Shown here piece by piece: positions 25,502-35,141 of a stretch of DNA of 64,000 nucleotides (within the stretch, counting starts at the first letter, position 1; every line of letters begins with the position of its first letter). The translations under genes and the position numbers were made by a program. The notes beneath the pieces were generated by a model, which saw only the letters and a program-made list of their open reading frames with translations, searched no databases and was not told the origin of the DNA. The stretch comes from Arsenicibacter rosenii (GTDB taxonomy: Bacteria > Bacteroidota > Bacteroidia > Cytophagales > Spirosomataceae): the NCBI RefSeq assembly GCF_001870735.1, contig NZ_MORL01000001.1, forward strand, positions 871,222 through 935,221, read 5' to 3'.

Positions 25502-27403
25502 ATGATCGAAAGACCCCTTACAGACTGGTTGCCTCTCACGATGAAAGAAGTCGAAAAACGAGGCTGGGACGAAGTGGATATTGTGTTGGTGTCCGGGGAC
25601 GCTTATGTTGACCACCCGGCCTTTGGCACTGCCGTGATCGGCCGGATCATGGAGAGCGAAGGCTTCCGCGTGGCCATTATTGCGCAGCCAAACTGGCAGG
25701 ATGACCTGCGCGACTTCAAAAAATTTGGTCGTCCGAAGTATTTCTTTGGTGTTACGGCCGGTTGTATGGATTCGATGGTGAATCACTACACCGCCAACAA
25801 ACGCCGCCGCTCAAACGACTCCTATACGCCGGGTGGCGAAGCCGGTTTCCGGCCTGATTACGCCACCATCGTGTACACCAAAATACTGAAAGAACTGTAT
25901 CCGGATGTACCGGTGTTGCTGGGCGGTATTGAGGCATCCCTGCGCCGGGTTACTCACTATGATTACTGGCAGGACCGGCTGATGCCCTCGATTCTGGTTG
26001 ATTCGGGTGCGGATATGCTCGTCTACGGCATGGGCGAGCAACCCCTGCGTGAGATCCTGAAACTGGTCCGTAAAGGGGTTCCGTTCGGGTCAATGCGCAA
26101 CATCAATCAGGTGGCCTTTGTTCATGAAGGGCCATCCGAACTGCGCGACTATAATAACTGGAATACGGTTGAACTCGCCAGCCACGAAGACTGTCTGAAC
26201 GATAAAATCAAGTATGCGGCTAACTTCAAAATCGTTGAAGTTGAGTCGAATAAATGGCAGGCAAACCGCATCATTCAGCGGGTTGGGGAGCAGGTGCTGG
26301 TGATTAATCCGCCGTTTAAGACGATGGATGAAACCGAAATCGACAAGTCGTTTGATATGCCGTATACGCGTATGCCACACCCGAAATACAAAAAGCGGGG
26401 TGCTATTCCGGCCTATGAGATGATCAAGTTTTCGCTGAACATGCATCGTGGCTGTTTCGGCGGTTGCAGTTTCTGTACCATCTCGGCACACCAGGGCAAA
26501 TTCATTGCTTCACGAAGCGAAGAATCGATCCTGAAGGAGGTAGACGAAATCACCAAACACCCTGAGTTTAAAGGCTATATTTCCGATCTGGGCGGTCCGT
26601 CGGCGAATATGTACAAAATGAAGGGTAAGGACGAGTCGATTTGTGCCCGTTGCCAGAGCCCGAGCTGCATTCACCCGGTTATCTGCTCGAACCTCGACAC
26701 CTCACACAAGCCGCTGACTCAGCTATACCGCAAGGTCGATGCTAACCCGGCGATCAAAAAAGCGTTTGTCGGCTCCGGCGTCCGGTATGATTTGCTGGTC
26801 GATGATTTTAACAAAAACAACGAAGACGGCAACCATGACGAGTACATGGAGCAGCTCATTACCCGCCACGTATCCGGCCGGTTGAAAGTAGCCCCTGAAC
26901 ACACCTCTGACGACACGCTCCGGATTATGCGCAAGCCGTCGTTTAAGTATTTCAAGCTCTTCAAAAAGAAATACGATAAGATTTCGGACAAGCATAACCT
27001 GAAACAACCGCTGATTCCGTACTTCATCTCGTCGCACCCCGGCTGTGAAGAGCAGGACATGGCGAACCTGGCCGCCGAAACGAAAGACATGGGCTTTCAG
27101 CTGGAACAGGTGCAGGACTTTACGCCGACCCCGATGACCGTTGCAGAAGTGATTTACTACTCCGGTGTCCATCCGTATACGCTCAAGCCGGTCAAAACGG
27201 CCAAAACCCGCGATGAGAAGCAGGCCCAGAACCGGTATTTCTTCTGGTACAAGCCGGAATTTAAAGACTGGATCCGCAACCGGCTGAACAAGCTCAATCG
27301 CCCCGACCTTGCCGACCAGCTCCTCGGTGCGCCAAAGCAGGGCGGTGGCCAGGCCCCTAAACCGAAATACCGCAGGCCGTTTGCCGGTAAGAAAAAGAAA
27401 TAA
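25502..27403 (+). CDS. YgiQ family radical SAM protein
   Basis: A 633-residue radical S-adenosylmethionine protein of the YgiQ/UPF0313 family. The N-terminal B12-binding-like domain contains LVSGDAYVDHPAFGTAVI and LLGGIEASLRRVTHYDYW. The radical SAM cluster is CFGGCSFC (CxxxCxxC) around residue 317-324. DLGGPSANMYKM and VAPEHTSDDTLRIMRKPS follow. The C-terminus is short, basic and Gly/Lys-rich. The reaction is unknown despite wide conservation. It is monocistronic with its own promoter and terminator. Confidence 0.94.
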   Translation: MIERPLTDWLPLTMKEVEKRGWDEVDIVLVSGDAYVDHPAFGTAVIGRIMESEGFRVAIIAQPNWQDDLRDFKKFGRPKYFFGVTAGCMDSMVNHYTANKRRRSNDSYTPGGEAGFRPDYATIVYTKILKELYPDVPVLLGGIEASLRRVTHYDYWQDRLMPSILVDSGADMLVYGMGEQPLREILKLVRKGVPFGSMRNINQVAFVHEGPSELRDYNNWNTVELASHEDCLNDKIKYAANFKIVEVESNKWQANRIIQRVGEQVLVINPPFKTMDETEIDKSFDMPYTRMPHPKYKKRGAIPAYEMIKFSLNMHRGCFGGCSFCTISAHQGKFIASRSEESILKEVDEITKHPEFKGYISDLGGPSANMYKMKGKDESICARCQSPSCIHPVICSNLDTSHKPLTQLYRKVDANPAIKKAFVGSGVRYDLLVDDFNKNNEDGNHDEYMEQLITRHVSGRLKVAPEHTSDDTLRIMRKPSFKYFKLFKKKYDKISDKHNLKQPLIPYFISSHPGCEEQDMANLAAETKDMGFQLEQVQDFTPTPMTVAEVIYYSGVHPYTLKPVKTAKTRDEKQAQNRYFFWYKPEFKDWIRNRLNKLNRPDLADQLLGAPKQGGGQAPKPKYRRPFAGKKKK

Positions 27404-27424
27404 GCAGGTTAACTGCGAGATGTA

Positions 27425-27462
27425 GCGGTGGCAAGGCTGAGACCCTTGCCACCGCTTTTTTT
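27425..27462 (+). terminator. Rho-independent terminator of the YgiQ-type gene
   Basis: Perfect 12-bp stem, GCGGTGGCAAGG (27425-27436) and CCTTGCCACCGC (27444-27455), followed by seven T that run into the stop codon of the convergent DUF2911 gene. Confidence 0.88.
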
Positions 27463-28033
27463 ACAACCCTACCGGCACCGGAATCACCGTTGTGTCCCAG
27501 CCGATATACATCGTCGCATTCTTTGCGTCTTTCTTCGCAAACTGAATCGAGAAATTCTCCAGCGGGGTTTCGGTTTTCTGTACCGGCACCGTTATCCGCG
27601 CCACATCCAGTGCCTGATTGTAGCTGTAAGCTCCCCATTGATCCACGTCTGAGCTGAGGATAATAGTCCACTCGCTTTCGCCGGGAATGGCCAGCAATGC
27701 ATAACTGCCTGCCGGAATTTTCTTGTCGCCAAGTGTTACATCCTGATAAAATTTGATTTCCGGAGCTTCATTGGCTCCCATTCGCCAGACTTTGCCGTAG
27801 GGTACCAGTTTACCCATCACGTCACGGCCGTTTTTGGCAGGACGGCTGTAGGTTACGCGTACCATCGCCTTATCAGTCCCGATTTTAGCGGGGGCAAATT
27901 TCCGGTCGTGGGCATAGTCATCCGGATAATAAGCCATGTCCATCGGCGTCTTGTCGATGCCTCTGAACGTTTGTGCCATTGTTGCAGGCAAGGCTCCCAT
28001 AAAAAGCCCGAGGGCAAGGAGAATCTGTTTCAT
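27461..28033 (-). CDS. DUF2911 domain protein, exported
   Basis: A 190-residue protein with a signal peptide (KQILLALGLFMGALPATMAQ) and a DUF2911 domain. Hallmarks are VRVTYSRPAKNGRDVMG, YGKVWRMGANEAPEIKFYQD, GSYALLAIPGESEWTIIL and YSYNQALDVARITVP. The family is common in Bacteroidota and myxobacteria; its role is unknown. The start is shared back-to-back with the DinB-like gene, leaving about 127 bp for divergent promoters. Confidence 0.9.
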   Translation of the reverse strand: MKQILLALGLFMGALPATMAQTFRGIDKTPMDMAYYPDDYAHDRKFAPAKIGTDKAMVRVTYSRPAKNGRDVMGKLVPYGKVWRMGANEAPEIKFYQDVTLGDKKIPAGSYALLAIPGESEWTIILSSDVDQWGAYSYNQALDVARITVPVQKTETPLENFSIQFAKKDAKNATMYIGWDTTVIPVPVGL

Positions 28034-28160
28034 GTCAGTCAGGATTAATCAGTTCCGGAGCAATATACACAACTTCCGGTTGTCCGCAGAGGCCGTATCC
28101 GTTCCCATACAGATCAGTAGTTCGCTACCGGCAACCGGTTTTAGGGGAAAACCGCTTACG

Positions 28161-28604
28161 ATGCAAAACGAATTATTGATGGACATGGTGGCCCAGAACC
28201 GGATGACCTGTGCGGTCGCCTTCTCCCGGATTACACCGGAAAGCCTCTCCTGCCGGCTGAATGACCAGACTGCTTCTGTTGGTTTCATCTACCGCCATAT
28301 CGGCGAAACGATGCTGCTGTTCGGCTACTTTTTCGGCCTTCCTGCGGCCGATGTGCAGAACACGACCATGGGACAGCCGGATACCGGACAAGGACAGGAT
28401 CTGGCAACCAGTCATATATTGGTTGAACGAGGGTTTTCCATGCTGGAACAGCTGGTCAATGAGACCCCCGAACAAGCCTGGCTCGATCCGATAGATACCC
28501 CATTTTTCGGCAAGGTATCGAAGGGGCGGCTTTTCGCGCATGTGCTGTTCCATAATGCCAATCATGCCGGACAAATCAGCCTGACACTGGCACGCGGTCA
28601 GTAA
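28161..28604 (+). CDS. DinB-like (YfiT-type) putative metal-dependent enzyme
   Basis: A 147-residue DinB-superfamily four-helix protein. The three histidines expected to bind a metal appear in YRHIGE, in HVLFH and in NANHAGQI. Family members include bacillithiol- and mycothiol-dependent transferases, but the thiol cofactor and substrate here are unknown. The start at ATG 28161 gives MQNELLMDMVAQNRM, the normal N-terminal helix. The frame is open upstream but that part overlaps the divergent DUF2911 gene and has no domain. Confidence 0.78.
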   Translation: MQNELLMDMVAQNRMTCAVAFSRITPESLSCRLNDQTASVGFIYRHIGETMLLFGYFFGLPAADVQNTTMGQPDTGQGQDLATSHILVERGFSMLEQLVNETPEQAWLDPIDTPFFGKVSKGRLFAHVLFHNANHAGQISLTLARGQ

Positions 28605-28722
28605 CCTGCCAGGCGGGTAAATTGCCATCAGCATACCGTAAAGGCAGTATTTAGGCCAGCCTACGCTCTTTAGTGGGTAAACCCAACAACAACCTATTCC
28701 TCGCTTTTCTAATCCGGAAACG

Positions 28723-30111
28723 ATGATTCAGATTAATGACCACCTTACACCCGCCGACCTTTCTTCGAAATTAACCCGGTTCTGGGAGCTTTCGGCCAAA
28801 AAAATCCGCCTCATTGACGCGGAATACGATACGACCAAAGGCTCCCCCGTGTTCACGGCTGCCGGTAAATACACCACCCGTGGCTGGACGGAGTGGACAC
28901 AGGGCTTTCAGTACGGATCCTCTATTCTACAGTTCGATGCCACCGGCGACAGCTATTTTCTGGATGAGGGCCGCCGCCAGACGGTGCAGGCCATGGCGCC
29001 GCACGTCAGCCATATTGGTGTACACGACCATGGTTTCAACAACGTTAGTACGTATGGCAACCTGCTCCGGCTCATGCGCGAAGGCCGCATTCCGCAGCAG
29101 GACTGGGAGCAGCATTTCTATGAACTGGCACTGAAAATTTCCGGAGCCGTGCAGGCGAGCCGCTGGACCACCATCAAAAACGGTGGTTTCATTCACTCCT
29201 TCAACGGCCCGCATTCGCTCTTTGTGGATACCATCCGGTCGTGCCGCGCCCTGGTGGTAAGTCACAGTCTCGGGCATGTGTTTCAGGCCGAAAACGACAT
29301 CCGGATCAACCTCCTTGACCGGGCGTTACAACACATTAAAGCCACCGCCGACTATTCCGTGTTTTATGGCGAAGGCCGCGACAGCTACGATGTGTGGGGC
29401 CGGACAGCCCACGAAAGTGTCTTCAATACAAAAGACGGTAATTTCCGCTGCCCGAATTCCCAGCAAGGCTATACCGGCTTTTCGACCTGGACCCGCGGCC
29501 TGGCCTGGGCCATGTGCGGGTTCCCCGAGCAGCTCGAATACCTGAACACCCTGCCCGACACTGAGCTTGAACCATTTGGCGGCCGGGAAGCGGTTGAAGC
29601 CTGGATGCTGAAAGCCGCAACAGCTACCTGCGATTTTTACATCGAATATACCCCAACCGACGGTGTCCCGTACTGGGATACCGGCGCCCCTTTCCTGCAC
29701 CTGCTCGGCGATTACCTCGACCGCCCTGCCGATCCGTTTAATGCCTTTGAACCCGTCGACAGTTCGGCGGCGGCCATCGGAGCACAGGGGCTCTTGCGGC
29801 TTGGCAACTACCTCACGGCCAAAGGCGACCACGAAGCAGGCCAACGGTACACCAGGGCCGGTCTGACCGTGCTGAACACCTTACTCGACGAGCCGTATCT
29901 GAGCACCGATCCGGCCCACCAGGGGCTCTTGCTGCACTCGATTTACCATCGCCCGAATGGCTGGGATTATATACCGGCCGGCAGCCCGATTCCGTATGGG
30001 GAGTCGAGCATGTGGGGTGACTACCACCTGCGCGAACTGGCGCTTTATGTACAGCGACTCGCTGACCCAACCCAACCGTACTATACGTTTTTTAACTGCT
30101 TGCCACGATGA
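28723..30111 (+). CDS. GH88-type unsaturated glucuronyl hydrolase
   Basis: A 462-residue alpha/alpha-barrel protein matching glycoside hydrolase family 88. These enzymes hydrate the C4=C5 double bond of unsaturated uronic acids left by polysaccharide lyases, releasing 5-keto-4-deoxyuronate. The two catalytic Asp positions look intact: D102 in [17 protein letters not shown] and D169 in [49 protein letters not shown] and [12 protein letters not shown] are further signatures. No signal peptide is present, so it is cytoplasmic. The stop overlaps the next ATG (ATGA), so it is coupled to the OYE-type gene. Confidence 0.85.
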   Translation: MIQINDHLTPADLSSKLTRFWELSAKKIRLIDAEYDTTKGSPVFTAAGKYTTRGWTEWTQGFQYGSSILQFDATGDSYFLDEGRRQTVQAMAPHVSHIGVHDHGFNNVSTYGNLLRLMREGRIPQQDWEQHFYELALKISGAVQASRWTTIKNGGFIHSFNGPHSLFVDTIRSCRALVVSHSLGHVFQAENDIRINLLDRALQHIKATADYSVFYGEGRDSYDVWGRTAHESVFNTKDGNFRCPNSQQGYTGFSTWTRGLAWAMCGFPEQLEYLNTLPDTELEPFGGREAVEAWMLKAATATCDFYIEYTPTDGVPYWDTGAPFLHLLGDYLDRPADPFNAFEPVDSSAAAIGAQGLLRLGNYLTAKGDHEAGQRYTRAGLTVLNTLLDEPYLSTDPAHQGLLLHSIYHRPNGWDYIPAGSPIPYGESSMWGDYHLRELALYVQRLADPTQPYYTFFNCLPR

Positions 30112-31553
30112 GCGAAAAATACAAACCCCGCTTTCCGCGCATGGCGCAATTGAAAACGGCCGGCGATCTGCGCAACTACCTGCAAACAAACCAGATAGAC
30201 CTGCCGTTTGACGATACATTATTCCCCCCGGCCGAGAGCCCGTTCCGGAAACCGATTCAGCTCAAGTCAGGCAAAACCATTGGCAACAGCCTGTGTATTC
30301 TGCCCATGGAAGGCTGGGACGGTACGCCCGACGGCCGGCCGACCGATTTTACCCGCAACCGCTGGCGGAAATTTGCCGTCAGCGGCGCTAAACTGCTATT
30401 CGGCTGCGAGGCGGTTGCCGTATGCCATTCAGGCAAAGCCAATCCGAATCAGCTGGTTCTGAACAAGGACACCTACGACGAGTTTGTCGCTCTCCGGCAA
30501 CTGCTGCTGACCGAACATGCCGCCCGATTCGAAACAACAGATGATTTGCTGATTGGCCTGCAGCTGACCCATTCGGGCCGTTTCTGCAAGCCACACAGTC
30601 ATAAACAGTTTGAGCCGAAGATCCTGTACAGTCACCCGTTTCTGAACAGCAAATTCGGGATGGCACAGGACTACCCGACCCTGACCGACGAAGCCATTGA
30701 CGGCATCATTCAGCAGTATATCGAGGCCGCCGTACTGGCTCAGCAGGCGGGGTACGATTTTGTGGATGTCAAGCATTGCCACGGGTATCTGGGCCATGAA
30801 TTTCTGAGCGCCGTTGACCGCGAAGGCCGCTACGGCGGGTCGTTTGAAAACCGTACCCGTTACCTCCGCAGCATTGTGGCGGGCATCCGCGAAGCTGCAC
30901 CCGGCCTTGGTATCGGGGTACGGCTCAGTGCCTTTGACTTTTTACCGTTCAAAAAAGGAACCGACGGTCAGGGCATTCCGGAGCCTGCCGGAACGTATCC
31001 GTATGCGTTTGGCGGCCAGGAAAACGGCCTGGGCCTCGACCTGACCGAAACCAAAGCATTCCTTTCTTTGCTACAGTCGCTGGACATTGAACTGGTTTGT
31101 ATCACAGGTGGCAGTCCTTATTATAACCCGCACCTGATGCGGCCGGCCCTGTTTCCGCCTTCCGACGGTTACCTGCCACCGGAAGACCCGCTTATTGGGG
31201 TCAAACGCCAGATCGACGTTACCCACGCGCTCAAGCAGGCATTCCCTGACCTGATCATCATTGGCTCCGGATACTCGTATCTTCAGGAGTGGTTGCCGAA
31301 TGTGGCGCAGTATGTGCTCAGTCACGGCATGGCCGACAGCATCGGTTTCGGGCGGATGGTGCTCTCCTACCCGACTATGCCTGCGGATATGACCGAAGGT
31401 AAAACCCTGACCCGTAATCTGATTTGCCGGACGTTTTCAGACTGTACTACCGCCCCGCGCAACGGGATTATTTCGGGTTGTTATCCGCTCGATCCGTTAT
31501 ATAAGAAAAGCCCTGAGGCAGAGCAATTAAAAGAGGTGAAAGACAGCCTGTAA
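30108..31553 (+). CDS. NADH:flavin oxidoreductase / Old Yellow Enzyme family
   Basis: A 481-residue FMN barrel of the OYE family, which reduces activated C=C bonds with NAD(P)H. FMN and substrate motifs are [36 protein letters not shown] and [13 protein letters not shown]. The His-x-His pair that binds the enone oxygen appears as HCHG. C-terminal cysteines (ICRTFSDC and SGCYP) recall, but do not clearly match, the Fe-S site of dienoyl-CoA reductases. The gene overlaps the GH88 gene by 4 bp and precedes an SDR gene by 4 bp. The context points to reduction of a sugar-derived enone. Confidence 0.87.
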   Translation: MSEKYKPRFPRMAQLKTAGDLRNYLQTNQIDLPFDDTLFPPAESPFRKPIQLKSGKTIGNSLCILPMEGWDGTPDGRPTDFTRNRWRKFAVSGAKLLFGCEAVAVCHSGKANPNQLVLNKDTYDEFVALRQLLLTEHAARFETTDDLLIGLQLTHSGRFCKPHSHKQFEPKILYSHPFLNSKFGMAQDYPTLTDEAIDGIIQQYIEAAVLAQQAGYDFVDVKHCHGYLGHEFLSAVDREGRYGGSFENRTRYLRSIVAGIREAAPGLGIGVRLSAFDFLPFKKGTDGQGIPEPAGTYPYAFGGQENGLGLDLTETKAFLSLLQSLDIELVCITGGSPYYNPHLMRPALFPPSDGYLPPEDPLIGVKRQIDVTHALKQAFPDLIIIGSGYSYLQEWLPNVAQYVLSHGMADSIGFGRMVLSYPTMPADMTEGKTLTRNLICRTFSDCTTAPRNGIISGCYPLDPLYKKSPEAEQLKEVKDSL

Positions 31554-31557
31554 CCGC

Positions 31558-32328
31558 ATGAAACCGATAGCTTTAGTAACAGGAGGTACCCGCGGAATCG
31601 GTCTGGGCATTGCACGCCACCTTGCCAGGGCCGGTTTTGATCTGGCCATCAACGGGGTCAGACCCGAAGAGGCCGTGCAGGAGCCTCTCGCCGAACTCCG
31701 TGCCCTCGGGGCCGACGTTGTCTATTGCCGGGGCGACATTGCATCGGCCGACGCACGTGCCGGCATCCTGGCGACGATCAATGACCATTTCGGTCGCCTG
31801 AACGTGCTGGTTAATAATGCCGGTGTTGCCCCGAAAGAACGCCGCGACATGCTGGAGGCGACCGAAGAAAGCTTTGCCTACGTAGTAACAACCAACCTGC
31901 AGGGGCCTTATTTTCTGACCCAGGCCGCAGCAAACTGGCTGATTGCCCAGAAACAGGCTAATCCATCCTTTTGGGGGTGTATTATCAACGTTTCTTCGGT
32001 TTCAGCAACGGTAGCCTCGGTCAACCGCGGGGAATATTGTGTGGCCAAAGCCGGTATCAGCATGGCAACACAGCTTTTTGCCGTCCGGCTCGGGGAGTTC
32101 GACATTCCGGTCTATGAAGTGCGGCCGGGCATTATCCGGACCGATATGACAGCCGGTGTCACGGCTAAATACGACAAGCTGATTGAAGACGGGCTCTGCC
32201 TGCAAAAGCGGTGGGGACTGCCGGATGACGTGGGCAGGGCCGTAGCCGCGCTGGCAAAGGGCGATTTCCCCTACTCAACCGGCCAGGTCATCATGGTCGA
32301 CGGCGGGCTGACCACGTCACGGTTATAA
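31558..32328 (+). CDS. SDR family 3-ketoacyl-ACP reductase-like enzyme
   Basis: A 256-residue short-chain dehydrogenase. The NAD(P) motif is TGGTRGIGLGIA, followed by NNAGVAP. The catalytic Tyr and Lys are in YCVAKAG, and the Ser in INVSSVSATVA. PGIIRTDMTAGV and GQVIMVDGGLTTSRL complete the family pattern. Annotation as 3-oxoacyl-ACP reductase is only a family label: the 4-bp gap after the OYE-type gene and the GH88 gene before it suggest a sugar ketone substrate. Confidence 0.88.
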   Translation: MKPIALVTGGTRGIGLGIARHLARAGFDLAINGVRPEEAVQEPLAELRALGADVVYCRGDIASADARAGILATINDHFGRLNVLVNNAGVAPKERRDMLEATEESFAYVVTTNLQGPYFLTQAAANWLIAQKQANPSFWGCIINVSSVSATVASVNRGEYCVAKAGISMATQLFAVRLGEFDIPVYEVRPGIIRTDMTAGVTAKYDKLIEDGLCLQKRWGLPDDVGRAVAALAKGDFPYSTGQVIMVDGGLTTSRL

Positions 32329-32336
32329 TTTTAACA

Positions 32337-32377
32337 AATCAGGTTACAAATACACGTTAGTTCCTGATTATCTTTTG
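32337..32377 (+). promoter_or_regulatory. Weak hairpin and possible promoter between the SDR and Gfo/Idh/MocA genes
   Basis: AATCAGG (32337-32343) pairs with CCTGATT (32363-32369), a weak terminator-like hairpin. TATCTTTTG (32369-32377) is a near match to the -7 element with one extra T, about 45 nt before the next ATG. The two roles would overlap. Confidence 0.35.
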
Positions 32378-32420
32378 CTTTTGATTACGTGACAATTTAT
32401 TCCTAAACCTTAATTCACGT

Positions 32421-33725
32421 ATGAAGAGTACCCTTGAATCGCGCCGTGACTTCCTCAAAACGGCGGCCACGGGTTCCCTGGCTGTTATGGGAATGCCGAC
32501 GATTATTCCGTCCCATGCCTTCGGGGCCAACGACCGCATCCGGGTCGCCGTTATTGGTGTCAATGGCCGCGGGAAAGACCATATTTCCGGTTTTTCACGG
32601 CTCAAAGATGTCGAAGTCGTTACCCTGTGCGATGTCGATAAGGTGGTTGCCGCCGAACGCGCTGCCGACTTTGAAAAAACGTATAACCGCAAAGTGCATA
32701 CCGAGCAAGACCTGCGCCGCGTGTACGAAGACAAAAACATAGATGCGGTCAGCATTGCCACACCTAACCACTGGCATGCGCTGGCGGCGATCTGGGCGTG
32801 TCAGGCCGGTAAGGATGTGTATGTCGAAAAGCCGGGGGCACATAACCTCTACGAAGGCCGGAAGCTGGTCGAAGCAGCGGCGAAATACAACCGCATTGTG
32901 CAGCATGGCGTCCAGCTCCGTAGTTCGGTAGCCATTCAGGAAGCCATCAAACACCTGCGCGATGGGCTGATCGGTAAAGTCTACATGGCCCGCGGCCTGG
33001 TGTTCAAATGGCGTCCCGACATCGGCAATCAGGGCACCTCACCCGTTCCGGAAGGCCTCAACTGGGATATGTGGCAGGGCCCGGCGCAGACCAAAGCGTT
33101 CAGCAAAAACTATGTTCACTACAACTGGCACTGGTTCTGGGACTACGGCAACGGCGACATCGGCAACCAGGGCATCCACGAAACCGATCTGTGTATGTGG
33201 GGCTTAGACGTCGGCCTGCCGGAAGAAATCAGTTCATCGGGGGGGAAATTTCTGTGGAACGACTGCAAGGAAACCCCGGAGACGCTGACTTCGGTCTACA
33301 AATACCCGAAAGAAGGCAAGGTCATTCAGTTTGAGGTGCGGCCATGGATGACCAACAAGGAAGATGGCGTTGAAATCGGTAACCTTTTCTACGGCGACAA
33401 AGGCTACATGGTCGTCAATGGCTACAATGAATACAAAACCTACCTTGGCAAAGAGCGTACGCCGGGCCCGGCCAACAAGGCGGGTGGTGATCATTACCTG
33501 AACTTTATCGAAGCCGTCCGGGCCCGCGATAAATCAAAGCTGAACGGACCGGTCGAAACCGCTCACCTGGCCTCGGGGATCGCCCACCTGGGCAACATTT
33601 CGTATCGCCTCGGCCGGACGCTGAAGTTTGACCCGAAAAAAGAACAGTTCATCGGAGATGCCGAAGCCAACGGCATGCTTACCCGCAAATACAGGGCACC
33701 TTATCTGGTACCGCAACAAGTTTAG
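32421..33725 (+). CDS. Gfo/Idh/MocA family oxidoreductase, Tat-exported
   Basis: A 434-residue NAD(P)-dependent sugar oxidoreductase with a twin-arginine start (SRRDFLKTAATGSLAVMG). The Rossmann motif is VAVIGVNGRGKDHI, and the EKP motif is YVEKPGAHNLYEGRKLVE. The substrate-domain region NWHWFWDYGNGDIGNQGIHE is typical of Bacteroidota periplasmic members. Such enzymes carry a tightly bound cofactor and can oxidise or isomerise glycosides, including steps through 3-keto sugars. It is the fourth gene of the carbohydrate cluster, 92 bp after the SDR gene. Confidence 0.9.
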   Translation: MKSTLESRRDFLKTAATGSLAVMGMPTIIPSHAFGANDRIRVAVIGVNGRGKDHISGFSRLKDVEVVTLCDVDKVVAAERAADFEKTYNRKVHTEQDLRRVYEDKNIDAVSIATPNHWHALAAIWACQAGKDVYVEKPGAHNLYEGRKLVEAAAKYNRIVQHGVQLRSSVAIQEAIKHLRDGLIGKVYMARGLVFKWRPDIGNQGTSPVPEGLNWDMWQGPAQTKAFSKNYVHYNWHWFWDYGNGDIGNQGIHETDLCMWGLDVGLPEEISSSGGKFLWNDCKETPETLTSVYKYPKEGKVIQFEVRPWMTNKEDGVEIGNLFYGDKGYMVVNGYNEYKTYLGKERTPGPANKAGGDHYLNFIEAVRARDKSKLNGPVETAHLASGIAHLGNISYRLGRTLKFDPKKEQFIGDAEANGMLTRKYRAPYLVPQQV

Positions 33726-33740
33726 TCCATTCATCTGATC

Positions 33741-33799
33741 GTGGTGGCCCCGCCTGCCGGTCGTCCGGACATGACCAGCGGTTGTGCCACCACTTTTTT
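33741..33799 (+). terminator. Structured terminator after the Gfo/Idh/MocA gene
   Basis: GTGGTGGC (33741-33748) and GCCACCAC (33786-33793) form the base of a branched hairpin, followed by TTTTTT. The inner part resembles the hairpin at 35082-35136. Confidence 0.65.
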
Positions 33800-33832
33800 C
33801 TGACAACCCAACCTATTAACCCGTATCCTTTC

Positions 33833-35074
33833 ATGGTTCAGGAACCCGTTCTTCCCCAAAAAACCACCAGTCAGCTCCTCAGCCTGCCGGTGTTGGTTGC
33901 CGCCCTTGGCTACCTCGTCGACATGTACGATCTTTTTCTGTTCAGTGTTGTCCGGGTGCCCAGCCTGAAAGACCTGGGCGTCGGCGCAGACCGGCTTTTG
34001 CCCGAAGGTATTTATTTGCTCAACATGCAGATGGCCGGTTTGTTGGTGGGTGGCATTTTCTGGGGTGTACTGGGCGACAAGCGCGGCCGGCTTTCTGTCC
34101 TGTTCGGCTCCATTCTGATTTACTCCCTGGCCAATATCGGCAACGGTCTGGTCACGTCTCTGTCCCAATATGCCGTTCTCCGGTTTATCGCCGGTGTAGG
34201 TCTTGCCGGTGAACTGGGGGCAGGCATTACGCTCGTAACCGAAGTGCTGCCCCGCCAGATTCGTGGTTACGGGACCACAATCGTAGCGACAATGGGCGTT
34301 CTGGGCGCGATTCTGGCTTATTTTGTCGCGGATCTGTTTGCCTGGCGCAATTCATATTTCGTCGGCGGCGGCATGGGCCTGCTGTTGCTTGTCATGCGCG
34401 TAAACATTCTGGAATCAGCGATCTTCGAAGTGGTTAAAGACCGGCAGGTGAAGCGCGGCGATCTGATGATGCTGTTTTTCAGTAAGCCCCGCCTGCTGAA
34501 ATACCTGCAATGCATCCTGGTCGGGCTGCCGATCTGGTTTGTGGTCGGTATTCTGATTACGTTTTCCCCCGAATTCGGGCAGGCCATGGGGTTAACGGAA
34601 CCGGTTGTTGCGGGGAAGGCCGTGATGATTGCCTTTCTCGGACAGGTTGGCGGCGATGTGGCCAGCGGGCTGCTCAGTCAGTTTCTGAAAAGCCGTAAAA
34701 AGGTCATTACCGGCTTCATTCTGCTGTCTTTTGGCTTTGTGCTGGTATATTTACTAATGCCGGTCAACGACCTTAACACCTTCTACATTATCTGCTTTCT
34801 GCTCGGATTGGCCAACGGTTACTGGGCCCTTTTCGTCACCATAGCAGCCGAGCTGTTCGGCACCAACCTCCGCGCCACCGTTGCAACGACAGTTCCGAAT
34901 TTTGTCCGTGGGGCCGTTATCCCGCTGACTACCTTATTTGTCTGGGGCAAAGGGCAGATTGGCGTTTTGGGCAGCGCGTTGGGTGTAGGGTTCCTGACGG
35001 TGTGTCTGGCGTTAATCGCCCTTTACTTCATGGAAGAAACCTTTACCAAGGAGTTGAATTATGTAGAAGAGTAG
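33833..35074 (+). CDS. MFS transporter, sugar/acid symporter type
   Basis: A 413-residue twelve-helix major facilitator. The first helix carries GYLVDMYDLFLFSVV, and the loop 2-3 motif is GVLGDKRGRLSVLFGS, the usual GxxxDrxGRr. A repeat of the loop motif is weak in the second half. Relatives transport sugar acids, aromatic acids or sialic acid. The ATG at 33833 starts MVQEPVLPQKTTSQ; earlier codons lie in a terminator. Its position between the Gfo/Idh/MocA gene and GH125 suggests import of the cluster's sugar product. Confidence 0.87.
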   Translation: MVQEPVLPQKTTSQLLSLPVLVAALGYLVDMYDLFLFSVVRVPSLKDLGVGADRLLPEGIYLLNMQMAGLLVGGIFWGVLGDKRGRLSVLFGSILIYSLANIGNGLVTSLSQYAVLRFIAGVGLAGELGAGITLVTEVLPRQIRGYGTTIVATMGVLGAILAYFVADLFAWRNSYFVGGGMGLLLLVMRVNILESAIFEVVKDRQVKRGDLMMLFFSKPRLLKYLQCILVGLPIWFVVGILITFSPEFGQAMGLTEPVVAGKAVMIAFLGQVGGDVASGLLSQFLKSRKKVITGFILLSFGFVLVYLLMPVNDLNTFYIICFLLGLANGYWALFVTIAAELFGTNLRATVATTVPNFVRGAVIPLTTLFVWGKGQIGVLGSALGVGFLTVCLALIALYFMEETFTKELNYVEE

Positions 35075-35081
35075 GCGGATA

Positions 35082-35136
35082 AGCGTAGTGGCACGACCGG
35101 AACAGGGCCAACAGCCGGTCATGCCACCGCTATTTT
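35082..35136. terminator. Terminator between the MFS and GH125 genes
   Basis: GTGGCACGACCGG (35088-35100) pairs with CCGGTCATGCCAC (35115-35127) apart from one bulge, with T-rich sequence (TATTTTT) after it. The genes converge on it. Confidence 0.65.
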
Positions 35137-35141
35137 TCAGG

